A DNA stretch of 64,000 bases from Mesorhizobium kowhaii (lineage in GTDB: Bacteria; Pseudomonadota; Alphaproteobacteria; Rhizobiales; Rhizobiaceae): NCBI RefSeq assembly GCF_003253745.1, contig NZ_MZXV01000013.1, positions 1 to 64,000 on the forward strand, in the 5' to 3' direction. The notes under the pieces were generated by a model. It worked only from the letters and a program-made list of their open reading frames with translations, was not told where the DNA came from and searched no databases. The position numbers and the translations under genes were made by a program. Position 1 is the first letter of the stretch. Each line of letters opens with the position of its first letter. Below are positions 8,504-18,662 of the stretch, piece after piece.

Positions 8504-9424
8504 ATGGCGACCGCAGAGGAAGTCGCCAAGGCAGCGGAACGGCGCGATATCCGTGACCGCTGGCTTTTGTCAGCGCCCGCGCTGTTGATCATTTTTCTCG
8601 CCGCGACCGGCCCGTTGCTGATCGTGCTCGTCTATTCGTTCCTGACGCCAGGTTCCTATGGTGACGTGAAGTGGCAATTCTCGCCGGAAGCCTGGATAGC
8701 GGTGTTTCTAGAGCGCGATATCTTTGACGACACGCTTTCCGTTGCCGCCGCCCACGTCACCATCTTCCTGCGCTCGATCAAGCTTGCGGTGGTGACGACA
8801 ATCGCCACGTTGGCGCTTGGCTTCCCGACCGCCTATTTCATGGCGACGCGCAGCGAAAAGACCCGCGATCTCTGGCTGTTCCTGATCACCATACCGTTCT
8901 GGACCAACCTTCTGATCCGCACCTTCGCGGTGCTGCAGATCATCCGCAACGAAGGCATCATCAACACGATCCTGCTCAAGCTCGGCATCATCTCGTCGCC
9001 GATCCAGATTCTCTACACCGATACGGCGATCCTGATCGGCATGGCCTATGTCTACCTGCCGCTGATGGTGCTGCCGATCTACGCCAGCATGGAAAAGCTC
9101 GATTTCCGGCTGGTCGAGGCGGGCTATGACCTCTACGCGACACGCTTCAAGGTGCTGCGGAAGATCATTTTCCCGCTGGTCAAACCCGGCGTCATCGCCG
9201 GCTCCATCCTGGTCTTCATTCCGGCACTCGGCGCCTATGTGACGCCAAGCGTGCTTGGCGGCGGCAAGAACATGATGCTGTCCAACCTGATCGAATTGCA
9301 GTTCGGACAAGGCCGCAACTGGCCACTTGGCTCGGCGCTGTCGATCGCGGTCATGATCATCGTCATGGTGGCGCTGCTTGCCTATGTGCGCAACGCCGGC
9401 AAGTCGGGGGTGCGTCATGGCTAA
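8504..9424 (+). CDS. potB: ABC transporter permease, PotB type
   Basis: A 306-residue inner-membrane permease with about six transmembrane helices. The first (LLSAPALLIIFLAATGPLLI) follows a short basic cytoplasmic N-terminus. The EAA-type cytoplasmic loop is visible as LVEAGYDLYATRFKVLRKII. It pairs with the next permease to form the channel of a polyamine-type importer. Its last codons overlap the start of the following permease (ATGGCTAA), which indicates translational coupling. Confidence 0.88.
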   Translation: MATAEEVAKAAERRDIRDRWLLSAPALLIIFLAATGPLLIVLVYSFLTPGSYGDVKWQFSPEAWIAVFLERDIFDDTLSVAAAHVTIFLRSIKLAVVTTIATLALGFPTAYFMATRSEKTRDLWLFLITIPFWTNLLIRTFAVLQIIRNEGIINTILLKLGIISSPIQILYTDTAILIGMAYVYLPLMVLPIYASMEKLDFRLVEAGYDLYATRFKVLRKIIFPLVKPGVIAGSILVFIPALGAYVTPSVLGGGKNMMLSNLIELQFGQGRNWPLGSALSIAVMIIVMVALLAYVRNAGKSGVRHG

Positions 9425-10217
9425 TCGCTTTTCCATCAAGCATCAGCCGGGTTTCACGACGATCGCCGCGACCTGCTTTATCGTGCTCTACCTGCCGATC
9501 GTCGTGCTGGTCATCTACGCCTTCAACGCCGCGACATCGACCTCCGAATGGGGCGGCTTCTCGTTCAAATGGTTCCAGTCGGCGTGGCAAAACACCCAGG
9601 TCATCGATGCGACACTGCGCTCGTTCCAGATCGGCGCCATCGCGGCGATGTTCTCGACCATCTTCGCCACCATGGCCGCGCTCGCCACGACACGCACGGC
9701 CCCCTATCCGGGTCTGACGTTCAAATACGCGGCGATCAACCAGCCGCTGATGGTGCCCGAGATCGTCACCGGCGTGGCGCTGCTGATCTTCTTCTCGCGC
9801 ATCAAGATATTCACCGGTTACTCCGGCCTTGGTTACCTGATCGCCGCGCACACGGCTTTCTGCATTCCTTTCGCCTATCTGCCGATCCGGGCGCGGCTCG
9901 AGAACATGGACCTGACGCTGGAGCGTGCCGCCGCTGATCTTTATGCGACGCCGTGGCGAACCTTCAGGCGCATCACGCTGCCGCTGCTGTGGCCCGGCAT
10001 TCTGGCCGGACTGATGCTGGCCTTCGTCATCTCGCTCGACGATGTTGTCATCACGGAATTCGTCAAATCGGGCGGCCAGGATACGCTACCCACCTACATG
10101 CTCGGCCAGATACGCCGCGGCATAACACCTGAGATAAACGCGATATCGACCGTGTTCCTGCTCTTGTCGGTCGCTATCGTGACGTTGTTCTTCTTCATCA
10201 GCAGGAAACGCGACTAA
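9417..10217 (+). CDS. potC: ABC transporter permease, PotC type
   Basis: A 266-residue permease with about six transmembrane helices and the conserved cytoplasmic coupling loop (LERAAADLYATPWRTFRRIT). The ATG at 9417 overlaps the previous gene's stop by eight bases. The conserved end segment SLDDVVITEFV is typical of PotC/YdcV-like permeases. It is the partner of the upstream permease in the same importer. Confidence 0.87.
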   Translation: MANRFSIKHQPGFTTIAATCFIVLYLPIVVLVIYAFNAATSTSEWGGFSFKWFQSAWQNTQVIDATLRSFQIGAIAAMFSTIFATMAALATTRTAPYPGLTFKYAAINQPLMVPEIVTGVALLIFFSRIKIFTGYSGLGYLIAAHTAFCIPFAYLPIRARLENMDLTLERAAADLYATPWRTFRRITLPLLWPGILAGLMLAFVISLDDVVITEFVKSGGQDTLPTYMLGQIRRGITPEINAISTVFLLLSVAIVTLFFFISRKRD

Positions 10218-10241
10218 ATCTGAAAAATGGGAGTTAACACC

Positions 10242-11276
10242 ATGAACTGGAAGACAACAGCGACCGCCATGGGGTTGGCGCTGCTCGCATCGACGAGCCT
10301 GGCTCGCGCCGATGGCGAACTGAACATCTACAATTGGGGCAACTACACCAGCCCCGACGTGATCAAGAAGTTCGAAGCGAAATACAACATCAAGGTGACC
10401 ATCACCGACTACGATTCCAACGACACCGCACTTGCCAAGGTTCGCCAGGGCGGCACCGGTTTCGACATCGCGGTTCCGTCACAGACCTACGTGCCGATCT
10501 GGATCAAGGAAGGCCTCGTTCTGGAGACCGATCCGGGCAAGATGGAGAACTTCAAGAATGTCGCGCCGGAATGGGCCAATCCCGATTTCGACCCGGGCCG
10601 CAAATATTCGGTGCCGTGGGCTTTGGGCACGGTCGGCGTGGTCGTCAACACCGACGCCTACAAGGGACCGGCCGACAGCTGGGGCATCATCTTCAACACA
10701 CCCGACGAGCTGAAGGGCAAGGTCAATGTCGTTCCCGAAATGAACGACGTGATCTTCGCCGCGATCAAGTATGTCGGCGGCCAGCAGTGCACCACCGACA
10801 AGGAAGTGCTGAAGAAGGTGCGCGACACGCTTGTCGCGGCCAAGCCGAACTGGATCGCGATGGAGTACAACACCATCGAAAAGATGGGCGCCGGCGATTT
10901 CAAGGCGACCAGCGACTGGAACGGATCGGCGCTGCGCCAGCGGCTGGCCAACCCGGCCATCCACTACAACTATCCGAAAGAAGGCTTTGGCCTGTGGAGC
11001 GACAATGTGGTCGTTCTGAAGGAAGCCAAGAATGTCGAGAACGCCAAGCTGTTCCAGAACTTCATCATGGATCCGGAAAACGCAGCAGGTCTCTCGGCTT
11101 TTCACCGCTACGCCAACGCCATCACCGGATCGGACAAGTACATGCCTGCCGACATGAAGGATGCACCGGAAGTTGTCATTCCGGCGGCCGACAAGCCGCA
11201 TGCCGAGTTGCAGCAGATGTGTGCTCCGGAAATCCAGGAGATCTACACCAAGATCTGGACCGAACTGCAGAAGTAA
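10242..11276 (+). CDS. potD: Periplasmic polyamine-type binding protein, PotD/PotF family
   Basis: A 344-residue solute-binding protein with a signal peptide ending in STSLARA, followed by DGELNIYNWGNYTSPDVIKK. This motif is diagnostic of the PotD/PotF family and carries aromatic residues that line the polyamine site. GGGAG lies seven bases before the ATG at 10242. It delivers ligand to the permease pair. It is the last gene of the operon and is followed closely by a strong terminator. Whether it prefers putrescine, spermidine or an acylated derivative cannot be told. Confidence 0.9.
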   Translation: MNWKTTATAMGLALLASTSLARADGELNIYNWGNYTSPDVIKKFEAKYNIKVTITDYDSNDTALAKVRQGGTGFDIAVPSQTYVPIWIKEGLVLETDPGKMENFKNVAPEWANPDFDPGRKYSVPWALGTVGVVVNTDAYKGPADSWGIIFNTPDELKGKVNVVPEMNDVIFAAIKYVGGQQCTTDKEVLKKVRDTLVAAKPNWIAMEYNTIEKMGAGDFKATSDWNGSALRQRLANPAIHYNYPKEGFGLWSDNVVVLKEAKNVENAKLFQNFIMDPENAAGLSAFHRYANAITGSDKYMPADMKDAPEVVIPAADKPHAELQQMCAPEIQEIYTKIWTELQK

Positions 11277-11285
11277 CTGCGTTCG

Positions 11286-11320
11286 ACGGACCCGGCGGCA
11301 CACGCCGCCGGGTCCGTTTT
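11286..11320 (+). terminator. Intrinsic terminator of the Pot-type operon
   Basis: A perfect 14-base stem (ACGGACCCGGCGGC and its complement) with a four-base ACAC loop, followed by TTTT. It begins 10 bases after the binding-protein stop codon. It separates the importer from the serine hydrolase genes downstream. Confidence 0.9.
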
Positions 11321-11344
11321 GATGTTCACCGGGGCCTGGCTTTC

Positions 11345-12541
11345 ATGGAATCCTATCGCAATTCCGATCCGCGGCCGCCGATCATGCAGGGCTCGCCGCC
11401 CGCCATGGTGCTGCCCAAGCTCGACTGGGACCGGCCGCCGTGGAACCGCTGGGCGTTCCAGCATATCCGCGAATTCCTGCCGACCGCCGAAGTCTGGCGC
11501 GGCAATGGCCATCGCCACCGTTTCGACCGCGCCGAGGTCGATCTCGACGGGCTGGCGGTCGAAGACAGCACGGGGGCGCCGACGACGCTCGCCGGGCTGC
11601 TCGACGAGACCTATACGGACGGCTTCCTGGTGCTCAAGGACGGCAGGATAGCCTATGAGCGCTATTTCAACGGCATGGGCGAGCGGTCGCTGCATCTGTC
11701 GCAATCGATGGCGAAATCGGTCACCGGCTCGGTGTTCGGCATATTGGTCGGCCGCGGCCTGATCGGTCCGGCCAGGCCGGTGACCGACTACCTGCCGGAA
11801 CTCAGCGTCACCGGATGGGCGGGAGCTAGCGTCCAGCACGTGCTCGACATGACGAGCGGGGTGCGTTTTTCCGAGGCGTATACCGACCGTTATTCGGACA
11901 TCGGTCAGGTCGATGTCGCGACCGGCTGGAAACCGGTGCCGCCGGGCAGCGATCCGGCCTTTCGTTGGCCCTCGCACATGTTCGATCTGATCCTCGGCCT
12001 CACGGAAACGATCCGCCCGCATGGTGCTGCCTTCGAATATCGCTCGATCGAGACCGATGTGCTCGCCTTCATCATGGAGCGGGTAACGGGCAAGCGTCTA
12101 CCGCAGCTGGTTTCGGAAGAGCTCTGGCAAAAGCTCGGCGCTGATGAAAGCGCCTGTTTCACCGTCGACAGCGCCGGCTATGCGGTCGCCGATGGCGGCT
12201 TCAACGCGACGCTGCGCGACTATGGCCGCTTCGGCCAGTTGATCCTCGACAATGGCGGCGGCGTGGTGCCGGCCGACTGGATCGAGGCGACGCGCAACGG
12301 CAGGCACGGCCCCGACTTCAATCCCAGCCTGCCCGAAGGCAGCTACCGCAACCAGTTCTGGATCGAGGATCCGCGCTCGCGCGCTCTGATGTGCCGGGGC
12401 GTGTTCGGACAGATGATCCACATCGACTGGAACACCCGGATGGTCGTGGTGAAGCTTTCGACCTTTCCGGATTTCAGCAATGTCGGCTATTCGGTGGCGA
12501 CGGTGAAGGCCGTGCACACCATCGCCGCCGCGCTCGACTGA
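11345..12541 (+). CDS. Serine hydrolase, beta-lactamase class C / NylB-like fold (paralogue 1)
   Basis: A 398-residue COG1680-type hydrolase. The nucleophile motif is S-M-A-K at Ser121-Lys124 within HLSQSMAKSVTG, and the second motif is a Y-R-S in FEYRSIETD. This is the layout of 6-aminohexanoate-dimer hydrolase and related esterases and amidases, not of true beta-lactamases. No signal peptide is visible, so it is likely cytoplasmic. I chose the ATG at 11345. It follows the Pot-type terminator and is paralogous to the gene at 12718. The location suggests work on amides or esters brought in by the importer, but no substrate is supported directly. Confidence 0.82.
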   Translation: MESYRNSDPRPPIMQGSPPAMVLPKLDWDRPPWNRWAFQHIREFLPTAEVWRGNGHRHRFDRAEVDLDGLAVEDSTGAPTTLAGLLDETYTDGFLVLKDGRIAYERYFNGMGERSLHLSQSMAKSVTGSVFGILVGRGLIGPARPVTDYLPELSVTGWAGASVQHVLDMTSGVRFSEAYTDRYSDIGQVDVATGWKPVPPGSDPAFRWPSHMFDLILGLTETIRPHGAAFEYRSIETDVLAFIMERVTGKRLPQLVSEELWQKLGADESACFTVDSAGYAVADGGFNATLRDYGRFGQLILDNGGGVVPADWIEATRNGRHGPDFNPSLPEGSYRNQFWIEDPRSRALMCRGVFGQMIHIDWNTRMVVVKLSTFPDFSNVGYSVATVKAVHTIAAALD

Positions 12542-12684
12542 GAGGCTGTTTGGAAACTCACTCCAGCGGCCATCTAGCGGCGTTTTCTGCACTTCCGGTG
12601 CTCACGGACCCGAATGTCCGCTCCGCTCCGGTTCTCGAAACCACCGCCATATGACTCACCGGAGCGAGTTTCGAAACAGCCTCT
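12541..12684. mobile_element. MITE-like element with 24-base imperfect terminal inverted repeats
   Basis: A 144-base element bounded by AGAGGCTGTTT ... AACTCACTCC (12541-12564) and its near-perfect inverted counterpart GGAGCGAGTTTCG ... CAGCCTCT (12661-12684), with two mismatches over 24 bases. It contains no coding capacity. The left end starts at the last base of the upstream hydrolase stop codon. Non-autonomous inverted-repeat elements of this size are common in rhizobial genomes, but I cannot name its parent element. It separates two paralogous genes. Confidence 0.7.
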
Positions 12685-12717
12685 AAGAAACCCAAAGAAG
12701 ACTTGGAAGGAAGCGCC

Positions 12718-13899
12718 ATGACCGGCAAGACCGCGTTCGAGACCCGATACGGCTTCCGTCGCAATGAGGTGCTGCTCGCCAACTGGCGCGAAAACCCGTT
12801 CAACCGGTGGTCGTTCCAGAATCTCGGCGAACTGGTGCCGACGGCGCCCGTGGCGGCAGCGCCTGATGGTGTCGAGGCGCCGGTGCGGGATATCAGCGGC
12901 CTGCTCGGTGACAAAATTACGATCGCCAGTGCGCCGGAGACGGTGGCTGAATTTCTCGCCCGCTCGAGCACCGACGCGCTGACGGTGATGAAGGGCGGCA
13001 AGGTCATCGGCGACTGGTTTGCGCCGCATATGGATTTCGGCGCCCGCCACATCATCTTTTCGATCAGCAAGTCGCTGACCGCCATCGTCGCCGGCATACT
13101 GGAAGGCGAGGGGGTGTTCGACCCGGAAGCGCCGGTGGCGGCCTACATCCCGGAAGCCGTCGGTTCGGTCTATGGCGATGCCAGCGTGCGGCACGTGCTC
13201 GACATGAGTGTCAGTCTCGATTTCGAGGAAGCCTATCTCGATCCGGAAAGTGCCTTTGCCCGTTATCGCCGGGCGACATTGTGGAACCCGGGCGGCGGCA
13301 CCGAAAGCCTGCGCGAATTCATCCTGACCTTGCAGCGCCTTGCCGAGCCGCATGGCCAGACCTTCCGCTACCGCTCGCCCAATTCCGACCTGCTCGGCAT
13401 CCTGCTCGAGCGCGCCTCCGGCCAGCGTTTCACCGACCTGATGCGCGAGAAGCTGTGGCTGCCGCTTGGCGCCGTCAGCGAAGCCTCGATCGGCGTCGAC
13501 ATGGAGGGCACGGCGCGCACCGCCGGCGGCATTTCGGTGACGCCACGCGACCTCGCGCGTGTCGGCGAGATGATGCGGCAAGGCGGCATGGCCAATGGCC
13601 GGCGCATCGTGCCCGAAGCCTGGGTGCGCGACACCACCAGCACCGGCGGCAGCACGGATGCCTGGCAGCGCGGCGCGATGCTGCCGCTGTTTCCCAAGGG
13701 TCGTTATCGCAACAAATGGTACCAGACGGGTCTGCCGAGCGGCGCCTATTGCGGCATCGGCATCCACGGCCAATGGCTCTATGTCGATCCGAGGACCGAA
13801 GTGGTGATCGCCAAGATGTCGTCGCAGCCGGAGCCGGTCAACGATCCGCTCGATATCGAGATCGTCGCCTTCCTCGACGCGCTGAGCCGGATGGTCTGA
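12718..13899 (+). CDS. Serine hydrolase, beta-lactamase class C / NylB-like fold (paralogue 2)
   Basis: A 393-residue paralogue of the gene at 11345. The nucleophile motif is S-I-S-K at Ser115-Lys118 in FSISKSLTA, followed by a Y-R-S in FRYRSPNSD. The N-terminal segment NPFNRWSFQNLGELVPTA matches the upstream protein's NRWAFQHIREFLPTA, which supports a tandem duplication. A good ribosome binding site (GGAAGGA) precedes the ATG at 12718. No signal peptide is visible. It probably hydrolyses a small amide or ester in the cytoplasm. Substrate unknown. Confidence 0.82.
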   Translation: MTGKTAFETRYGFRRNEVLLANWRENPFNRWSFQNLGELVPTAPVAAAPDGVEAPVRDISGLLGDKITIASAPETVAEFLARSSTDALTVMKGGKVIGDWFAPHMDFGARHIIFSISKSLTAIVAGILEGEGVFDPEAPVAAYIPEAVGSVYGDASVRHVLDMSVSLDFEEAYLDPESAFARYRRATLWNPGGGTESLREFILTLQRLAEPHGQTFRYRSPNSDLLGILLERASGQRFTDLMREKLWLPLGAVSEASIGVDMEGTARTAGGISVTPRDLARVGEMMRQGGMANGRRIVPEAWVRDTTSTGGSTDAWQRGAMLPLFPKGRYRNKWYQTGLPSGAYCGIGIHGQWLYVDPRTEVVIAKMSSQPEPVNDPLDIEIVAFLDALSRMV

Positions 13900-14035
13900 T
13901 CCTTCCCAAGCCGCCACAATAGCGCGCGAGCGCGTGCTTTCCTGTGGACCCGCCGGGCTGATGAAAACGCGGCGGTTGGCGGACTGAATGTCTGCGCCTA
14001 TGGTCGCCGCTCTTTTCGACGAGAGCAGGAACGAC

Positions 14036-16360
14036 ATGGCATCCGACATCAAGCGCATTGCAGCCATCATCGCGGCCGAGATCACCGCGCGGCCCGAACA
14101 GGCGGCGGCGGCGATCGAACTGCTCGACGAGGGCGCGACGGTGCCGTTCGTGGCGCGCTACCGCAAGGAAGTGACGGGCGGGCTGGACGACACGCAATTG
14201 CGCCTGCTTTCGGAGCGTCTCGTCTATCTGCGCGAGCTCGATGCGCGCCGCGACACCATCCTTGGTTCCATCCGCGAGCAGGGCAAGCTGACCGACGAGC
14301 TTGAAGGCAAGATCACCGCCGCCACCACCAAGGCGGAGCTGGAAGATATCTATCTGCCCTACAAGCCCAAGCGACGGACCAAAGCCGAGATCGCCAGGGA
14401 GCGCGGGCTGGGGCCGCTGGCCGAAGCCATCCTCGCCGACCGTTCGCTGGTCCCGGCCGAACTGGCGCTGGCCTATGTCACCGAAGAGGTAGCCGACGCC
14501 AAGGCAGCACTCGAAGGCGCGCGCGACATCCTGTCGGAACAGTTCGCCGAGAATGCCGACCTGGTCGGCAAATTGCGCACCTACATGAAGGAACGCGCCT
14601 TCATGCGAGCCCGGGTTGTCGACGGCAAACAGGAGGCCGGCGCGAAATTCTCCGATTATTTCGACCATGTCGAGCGCTGGGCAAATGTGCCGAGCCATCG
14701 CGCGCTGGCGATGCTGCGCGGCCGCAACGAGGAAGTGCTGTCGCTCGACATCGAGGTCGATGCCGACGACACGTCACCGGTGAAGCCGGTCGAGCGGATG
14801 ATCGCCAACGCCTATGCCATCGGCGGCAGCCTGCCGGGCGACCGCTGGCTGATGGAGGTGGCGGGCTGGACCTGGCGCATAAAACTCTCGCTGCACCTGA
14901 CGCTCGACCTGATGCGGGATCTGCGCGAGCGGGCGGAAGAGGAAGCAATCCACGTCTTCGCCCGCAACCTCAAGGATTTGCTGCTGGCCGCGCCCGCCGG
15001 CTCGCGCGCCACCATGGGGCTCGACCCCGGCATCCGCACCGGCGTCAAGGTGGCGGTGGTCGACGGCACCGGCAAGGTGCTGACGACGACGACCGTCTAT
15101 CCGTTTCCGCCCAGGAACGATGTGCGCGGCACGCAGGCGGAGCTGGCCAAGCTCATTCGCCTGCACAAGGTAGAGCTGATTTCGATCGGCAATGGCACCG
15201 GCAGCCGCGAGACCGAAAAGCTGGTCGCCGACATGCTGTCCGATATGCCTGCGGATGGTGGGCCGAAGCCGCTCAAGGTGATCGTCAGCGAGGCCGGCGC
15301 CTCGGTCTATTCGGCATCGGCGACGGCGGCGGCGGAATTCCCCGGTCTCGACGTGTCGCTGCGTGGCGCGGTGTCGATCGCCCGACGCCTGCAGGATCCG
15401 CTGGCCGAGCTGGTCAAGATCGAGCCGAAGTCGATCGGCGTCGGCCAGTACCAGCACGATGTCGACCAGTACCGGCTTGGCCGCTCTCTGGAAGCGGTGG
15501 TCGAGGATGCGGTCAATGCCGTCGGCGTCGATCTCAATACGGCCTCGGCGCCACTGCTGGCCCGCGTTTCGGGCCTTGGCGCGTCGCTCGCCGACGCCAT
15601 CGTCGCGCATCGCGACGCGACCGGCCCCTTCGCCAGCCGAAAGGATCTGCTCAAGGTGTCCCGCCTTGGACCTCGCGCGTTCGAGCAATCCGCCGGCTTC
15701 CTGCGCATTGCCAATGGCAGCGAGCCGCTCGACGCTTCGTCGGTGCATCCGGAAGCCTATGGCGTGGCCAAGAAGATCGTCGCCGCCTGCGGCCGTGACT
15801 TGCGCTCGCTGATGGGCGACAGTGCCGCGCTGAAGGCACTCGATCCGCGTGTCTTCGTCGACGAGCGTTTCGGCTTGCCGACGGTGCGCGACATCCTGGC
15901 GGAGCTGGAAAAGCCCGGCCGCGATCCGCGCCCCGGGTTCAAGACGGCGACCTTCGCCGACGGCGTCGACGACATCAAGGATTTGAAGCCCGGCATGCTG
16001 CTGGAAGGCACCGTCACCAATGTCGCTGCCTTCGGCGCCTTCGTCGATATCGGCGTGCATCAGGATGGGCTGGTGCATGTCTCGCAACTGGCCGACCGTT
16101 TCATCAAGGACGCGCATGAGGTGGTCAAGGCGGGCGACGTGGTCAAGGTGCGCGTCGTCGATGTCGACATCAAGCGCAAGCGCATCGCCCTGTCCATGCG
16201 CAAGGATGGCGGCGAGGGCGGCGCATCGAGAGGCGGGCCACGGGACACCACGGGTGGCAAGCCAGCGCCGCGTTCGTCCGCACCGCAGCGTCAGCCGGAA
16301 CGGCCGGCGCAGCAAGGTGCGTTCGGCGCGGCTCTGGCCGATGCGTTGAAGCGGAAATAG
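14036..16360 (+). CDS. tex: Tex-family RNA-binding transcription accessory protein
   Basis: A 774-residue protein with the Tex domain order: an N-terminal helical region ([20 protein letters not shown]), a YqgF/RNase H-like fold ([19 protein letters not shown]), helix-hairpin-helix segments ([20 protein letters not shown]) and a C-terminal S1 domain ([20 protein letters not shown]), then a basic, low-complexity tail. Tex binds nucleic acids and influences transcription. I chose the ATG at 14036 ([10 protein letters not shown]). An upstream in-frame ATG at 13988 gives a weakly supported extension. It appears monocistronic. The neighbouring LysR gene converges with it, with stop codons back to back. 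Confidence 0.92.
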   Translation: MASDIKRIAAIIAAEITARPEQAAAAIELLDEGATVPFVARYRKEVTGGLDDTQLRLLSERLVYLRELDARRDTILGSIREQGKLTDELEGKITAATTKAELEDIYLPYKPKRRTKAEIARERGLGPLAEAILADRSLVPAELALAYVTEEVADAKAALEGARDILSEQFAENADLVGKLRTYMKERAFMRARVVDGKQEAGAKFSDYFDHVERWANVPSHRALAMLRGRNEEVLSLDIEVDADDTSPVKPVERMIANAYAIGGSLPGDRWLMEVAGWTWRIKLSLHLTLDLMRDLRERAEEEAIHVFARNLKDLLLAAPAGSRATMGLDPGIRTGVKVAVVDGTGKVLTTTTVYPFPPRNDVRGTQAELAKLIRLHKVELISIGNGTGSRETEKLVADMLSDMPADGGPKPLKVIVSEAGASVYSASATAAAEFPGLDVSLRGAVSIARRLQDPLAELVKIEPKSIGVGQYQHDVDQYRLGRSLEAVVEDAVNAVGVDLNTASAPLLARVSGLGASLADAIVAHRDATGPFASRKDLLKVSRLGPRAFEQSAGFLRIANGSEPLDASSVHPEAYGVAKKIVAACGRDLRSLMGDSAALKALDPRVFVDERFGLPTVRDILAELEKPGRDPRPGFKTATFADGVDDIKDLKPGMLLEGTVTNVAAFGAFVDIGVHQDGLVHVSQLADRFIKDAHEVVKAGDVVKVRVVDVDIKRKRIALSMRKDGGEGGASRGGPRDTTGGKPAPRSSAPQRQPERPAQQGAFGAALADALKRK

Positions 16361-17251
16361 CTATTCGGACAGATGCGTCAGCAGCCAGTCGCGAAAGCTG
16401 GCGACCGGCGGATGGCCGCGCTTGTCGTGCGGGACGACGAGATAGTAGGCGCTGCGGCTTTGCATCGGCTGGCCGGGTGCTGGCACCAGCTGGCCGCGCT
16501 GCAATTCGCCTGCGATGAGGATCAGCGGCAAAAGCGCCACGCCGAGCCCCGCCATGCAGGCCTGAGCGGCGGTGCCGAACTGTTCGAACTGCATGCCCGG
16601 TCCGGTCGGCGCGCTCAGGCCCTGGTGCTCGAACCATTCGGTCCAGGCGCCCGGCCGCGTCGTCATATGCAGCAGCGGCAAGCGACCGATATCGGCCGGT
16701 GCGGCGATGGCGCGGCCGGCGAGGAATTCGGGCGACACGACCGGCGCCACCGTTTCGCGCACCAAGAGCGTCGAGTCGGCCTCCGGCCAGTCCGGCAGGC
16801 CGTAGTGAATGGCGGCATCCAGCCGCTCGCGGGCGAAGTCGAAGCGGCCGACGCGAGTGACGAAGTTGATGGTGATATCGGGATTGGTTTCGACGAAATC
16901 GGGGATCATCGGCATCAGCCAGCGCGTGCCGAAGGTCGGCAAGATGGCAAGGTTCAGGATGCCACTATGCCGATTGCTCATCAATCCAAGGGCGGCGTCA
17001 CGCAATTGGCCGAGCGCTGACCGCACCGCATCGGCGTAGATTTCGCCCGCCGTCGACAGCCTGACATTGCGGCTGTCGCGTTCGAACAGCCGACGGCCGA
17101 ACTGATCTTCCAGCAATCTGATCTGCCGGCTGACCGCGCCCTGGGTCAGATCGAGTTCCTGGGCGGCGGCGGTGAAACTGCCGAGGCGGGCCACTGCCTC
17201 GAAGGCGGCAAGGGCGCTGATGTTGGGCAAAAGGCGGCGCTGGACACTCAT
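16361..17251 (-). CDS. LysR-family transcriptional regulator, GcvA-like
   Basis: A 296-residue regulator with an N-terminal helix-turn-helix (ALAAFEAVARLGSFTAAAQE, then DLTQGAVSRQIRLLEDQ) and a C-terminal effector domain. The sequence resembles the GcvA/AmpR branch. It is divergent from glutaryl-CoA dehydrogenase with 148 bases between them, which is the classic arrangement of a LysR protein and its target. Control of lysine or tryptophan breakdown through glutaryl-CoA is therefore likely but inferred. Its stop abuts the end of tex. Confidence 0.85.
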   Translation of the reverse strand: MSVQRRLLPNISALAAFEAVARLGSFTAAAQELDLTQGAVSRQIRLLEDQFGRRLFERDSRNVRLSTAGEIYADAVRSALGQLRDAALGLMSNRHSGILNLAILPTFGTRWLMPMIPDFVETNPDITINFVTRVGRFDFARERLDAAIHYGLPDWPEADSTLLVRETVAPVVSPEFLAGRAIAAPADIGRLPLLHMTTRPGAWTEWFEHQGLSAPTGPGMQFEQFGTAAQACMAGLGVALLPLILIAGELQRGQLVPAPGQPMQSRSAYYLVVPHDKRGHPPVASFRDWLLTHLSE

Positions 17252-17342
17252 GATCCATTACTATCGCTCATTGATCGGCGACGCAATTTCGTTTGATTTT
17301 TTCGGGCCGCGGGTCGATAAGCCGGGCCAAGATTTTGCTTCA

Positions 17343-17382
17343 TGCATGTCGCAAAACCGCTGAATCTTTTGGGCGACATGCA
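17343..17382. repeat. Palindromic intergenic repeat, copy 2
   Basis: An imperfect palindrome with perfect outer arms TGCATGTCG and CGACATGCA and interior words CAAAACCGCTG and CTTTTGGG, shared with the copy at 3567-3609. It lies 17 bases before the gcdH start, so it will be present in the 5' untranslated region or overlap the promoter. It should not be mistaken for the LysR binding site. Confidence 0.7.
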
Positions 17383-17399
17383 TTGATTGGGAGAGAGCC

Positions 17400-18590
17400 A
17401 TGGCCGCCGACAAGAATGTATTCGTCTGGGAAGACCCGTTCCTGATCGAGGACCAGCTTTCGGAAGACGAGCGCATGGTGCGTGACGGTGCCGCGGCCTT
17501 CGCCGCCGACAAACTCGCGCCGCGGATCGAGGACGCCTATCTCAACGAGACCTTCGACACGGCGATCTTTCGCGAAATGGGCGAGGCCGGCCTGCTCGGC
17601 ATCAACATTCCCGAGGAGTTTGGCGGGCTTGGTGCCAACTACGTGACCTACGGACTGGTGGCGCGCGAAGTGGAGCGCGTCGATTCCGGCTATCGCTCGA
17701 TGATGAGCGTGCAGTCGTCGCTGGTGATGTATCCGATCTATGCCTATGGCTCGGAAGAGCAGCGCAAGAAGTACCTGCCCAAGCTCGCCAGCGGCGAATG
17801 GATCGGCTGTTTTGGCCTGACCGAGCCCGATGCCGGCTCCGACCCGGGCGGCATGAAGACGCGCGCCGAGAAGACCGCCAATGGCTACAGGCTCTCCGGC
17901 TCGAAGATGTGGATTTCCAACTCGCCGGTCGCCGATGTGTTCGTCGTCTGGGCAAAATCTTCAGCGCATGACAACCAGATCCGCGGTTTTGTGCTGGAAA
18001 AGGGCATGAAGGGGCTTTCGGCACCGAAGATCGGCGGCAAGCTGTCGCTGCGGGCTTCGATCACTGGCGAGGTGGTGATGGAAGGTGTCGAGGTCGGCGA
18101 GGACGCGCTGCTGCCGAACGCCAAGGGCCTCGGCGGTCCGTTTGGCTGCCTCAACCGGGCCCGCTTCGGCATTTCCTGGGGTTCGATGGGCGCCGCGGAA
18201 GATTGCTGGCATCGCGCCCGCCAGTACGGCCTCGACCGCAAGCAGTTCGGCAAGCCGCTGGCCGGCACGCAGCTTTACCAGAAGAAGCTCGCCGACATGC
18301 AGACCGAGATCGCGCTCGGATTGCAGGCTAGCCTGCGCGTCGGACGGTTGCTGGATGAAGGCAAGATGGCGCCGGAAATGATCTCGATCGTCAAGCGCAA
18401 CAATTGCGGCAAGGCGCTCGACATCGCCCGCCAGGCCCGCGACATGCATGGCGGCAACGGCATCCAGATCGGCTACCACGTCATGCGCCACGCGCAGAAT
18501 CTGGAAACCGTCAACACCTATGAGGGCACGCATGACGTGCATGCGCTGATCCTGGGACGGGCGCAGACGGGAATCCAGGCGTTTTTCTAA
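17400..18590 (+). CDS. gcdH: Glutaryl-CoA dehydrogenase
   Basis: A 396-residue FAD-dependent acyl-CoA dehydrogenase that oxidises and decarboxylates glutaryl-CoA to crotonyl-CoA in lysine and tryptophan breakdown. The C-terminal segment [20 protein letters not shown] carries the catalytic glutamate in the form specific to glutaryl-CoA dehydrogenases. [18 protein letters not shown] and [16 protein letters not shown] are the FAD and substrate segments. GGGAGAGAG precedes the ATG at 17400. The divergent LysR gene is the likely regulator. Confidence 0.94.
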   Translation: MAADKNVFVWEDPFLIEDQLSEDERMVRDGAAAFAADKLAPRIEDAYLNETFDTAIFREMGEAGLLGINIPEEFGGLGANYVTYGLVAREVERVDSGYRSMMSVQSSLVMYPIYAYGSEEQRKKYLPKLASGEWIGCFGLTEPDAGSDPGGMKTRAEKTANGYRLSGSKMWISNSPVADVFVVWAKSSAHDNQIRGFVLEKGMKGLSAPKIGGKLSLRASITGEVVMEGVEVGEDALLPNAKGLGGPFGCLNRARFGISWGSMGAAEDCWHRARQYGLDRKQFGKPLAGTQLYQKKLADMQTEIALGLQASLRVGRLLDEGKMAPEMISIVKRNNCGKALDIARQARDMHGGNGIQIGYHVMRHAQNLETVNTYEGTHDVHALILGRAQTGIQAFF

Positions 18591-18662
18591 GCCGGCACAC
18601 CCGCTTAAATTAGGTGCACCGCAACATCTCTGCTTGGAGAATGGCCGCCATTTGTGTCAGGG

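Noticed and set aside
10334..11344. Upstream extension of the first serine hydrolase across the binding-protein gene
   Set aside because: It is a shadow frame of the PotD-like gene and would run across a strong terminator. The hydrolase domain starts after 11345.
17343..17382. LysR binding site in front of gcdH
   Set aside because: The palindrome shares its interior with the copy at 3567, which lies near no LysR gene, so it is better explained as a dispersed repeat.
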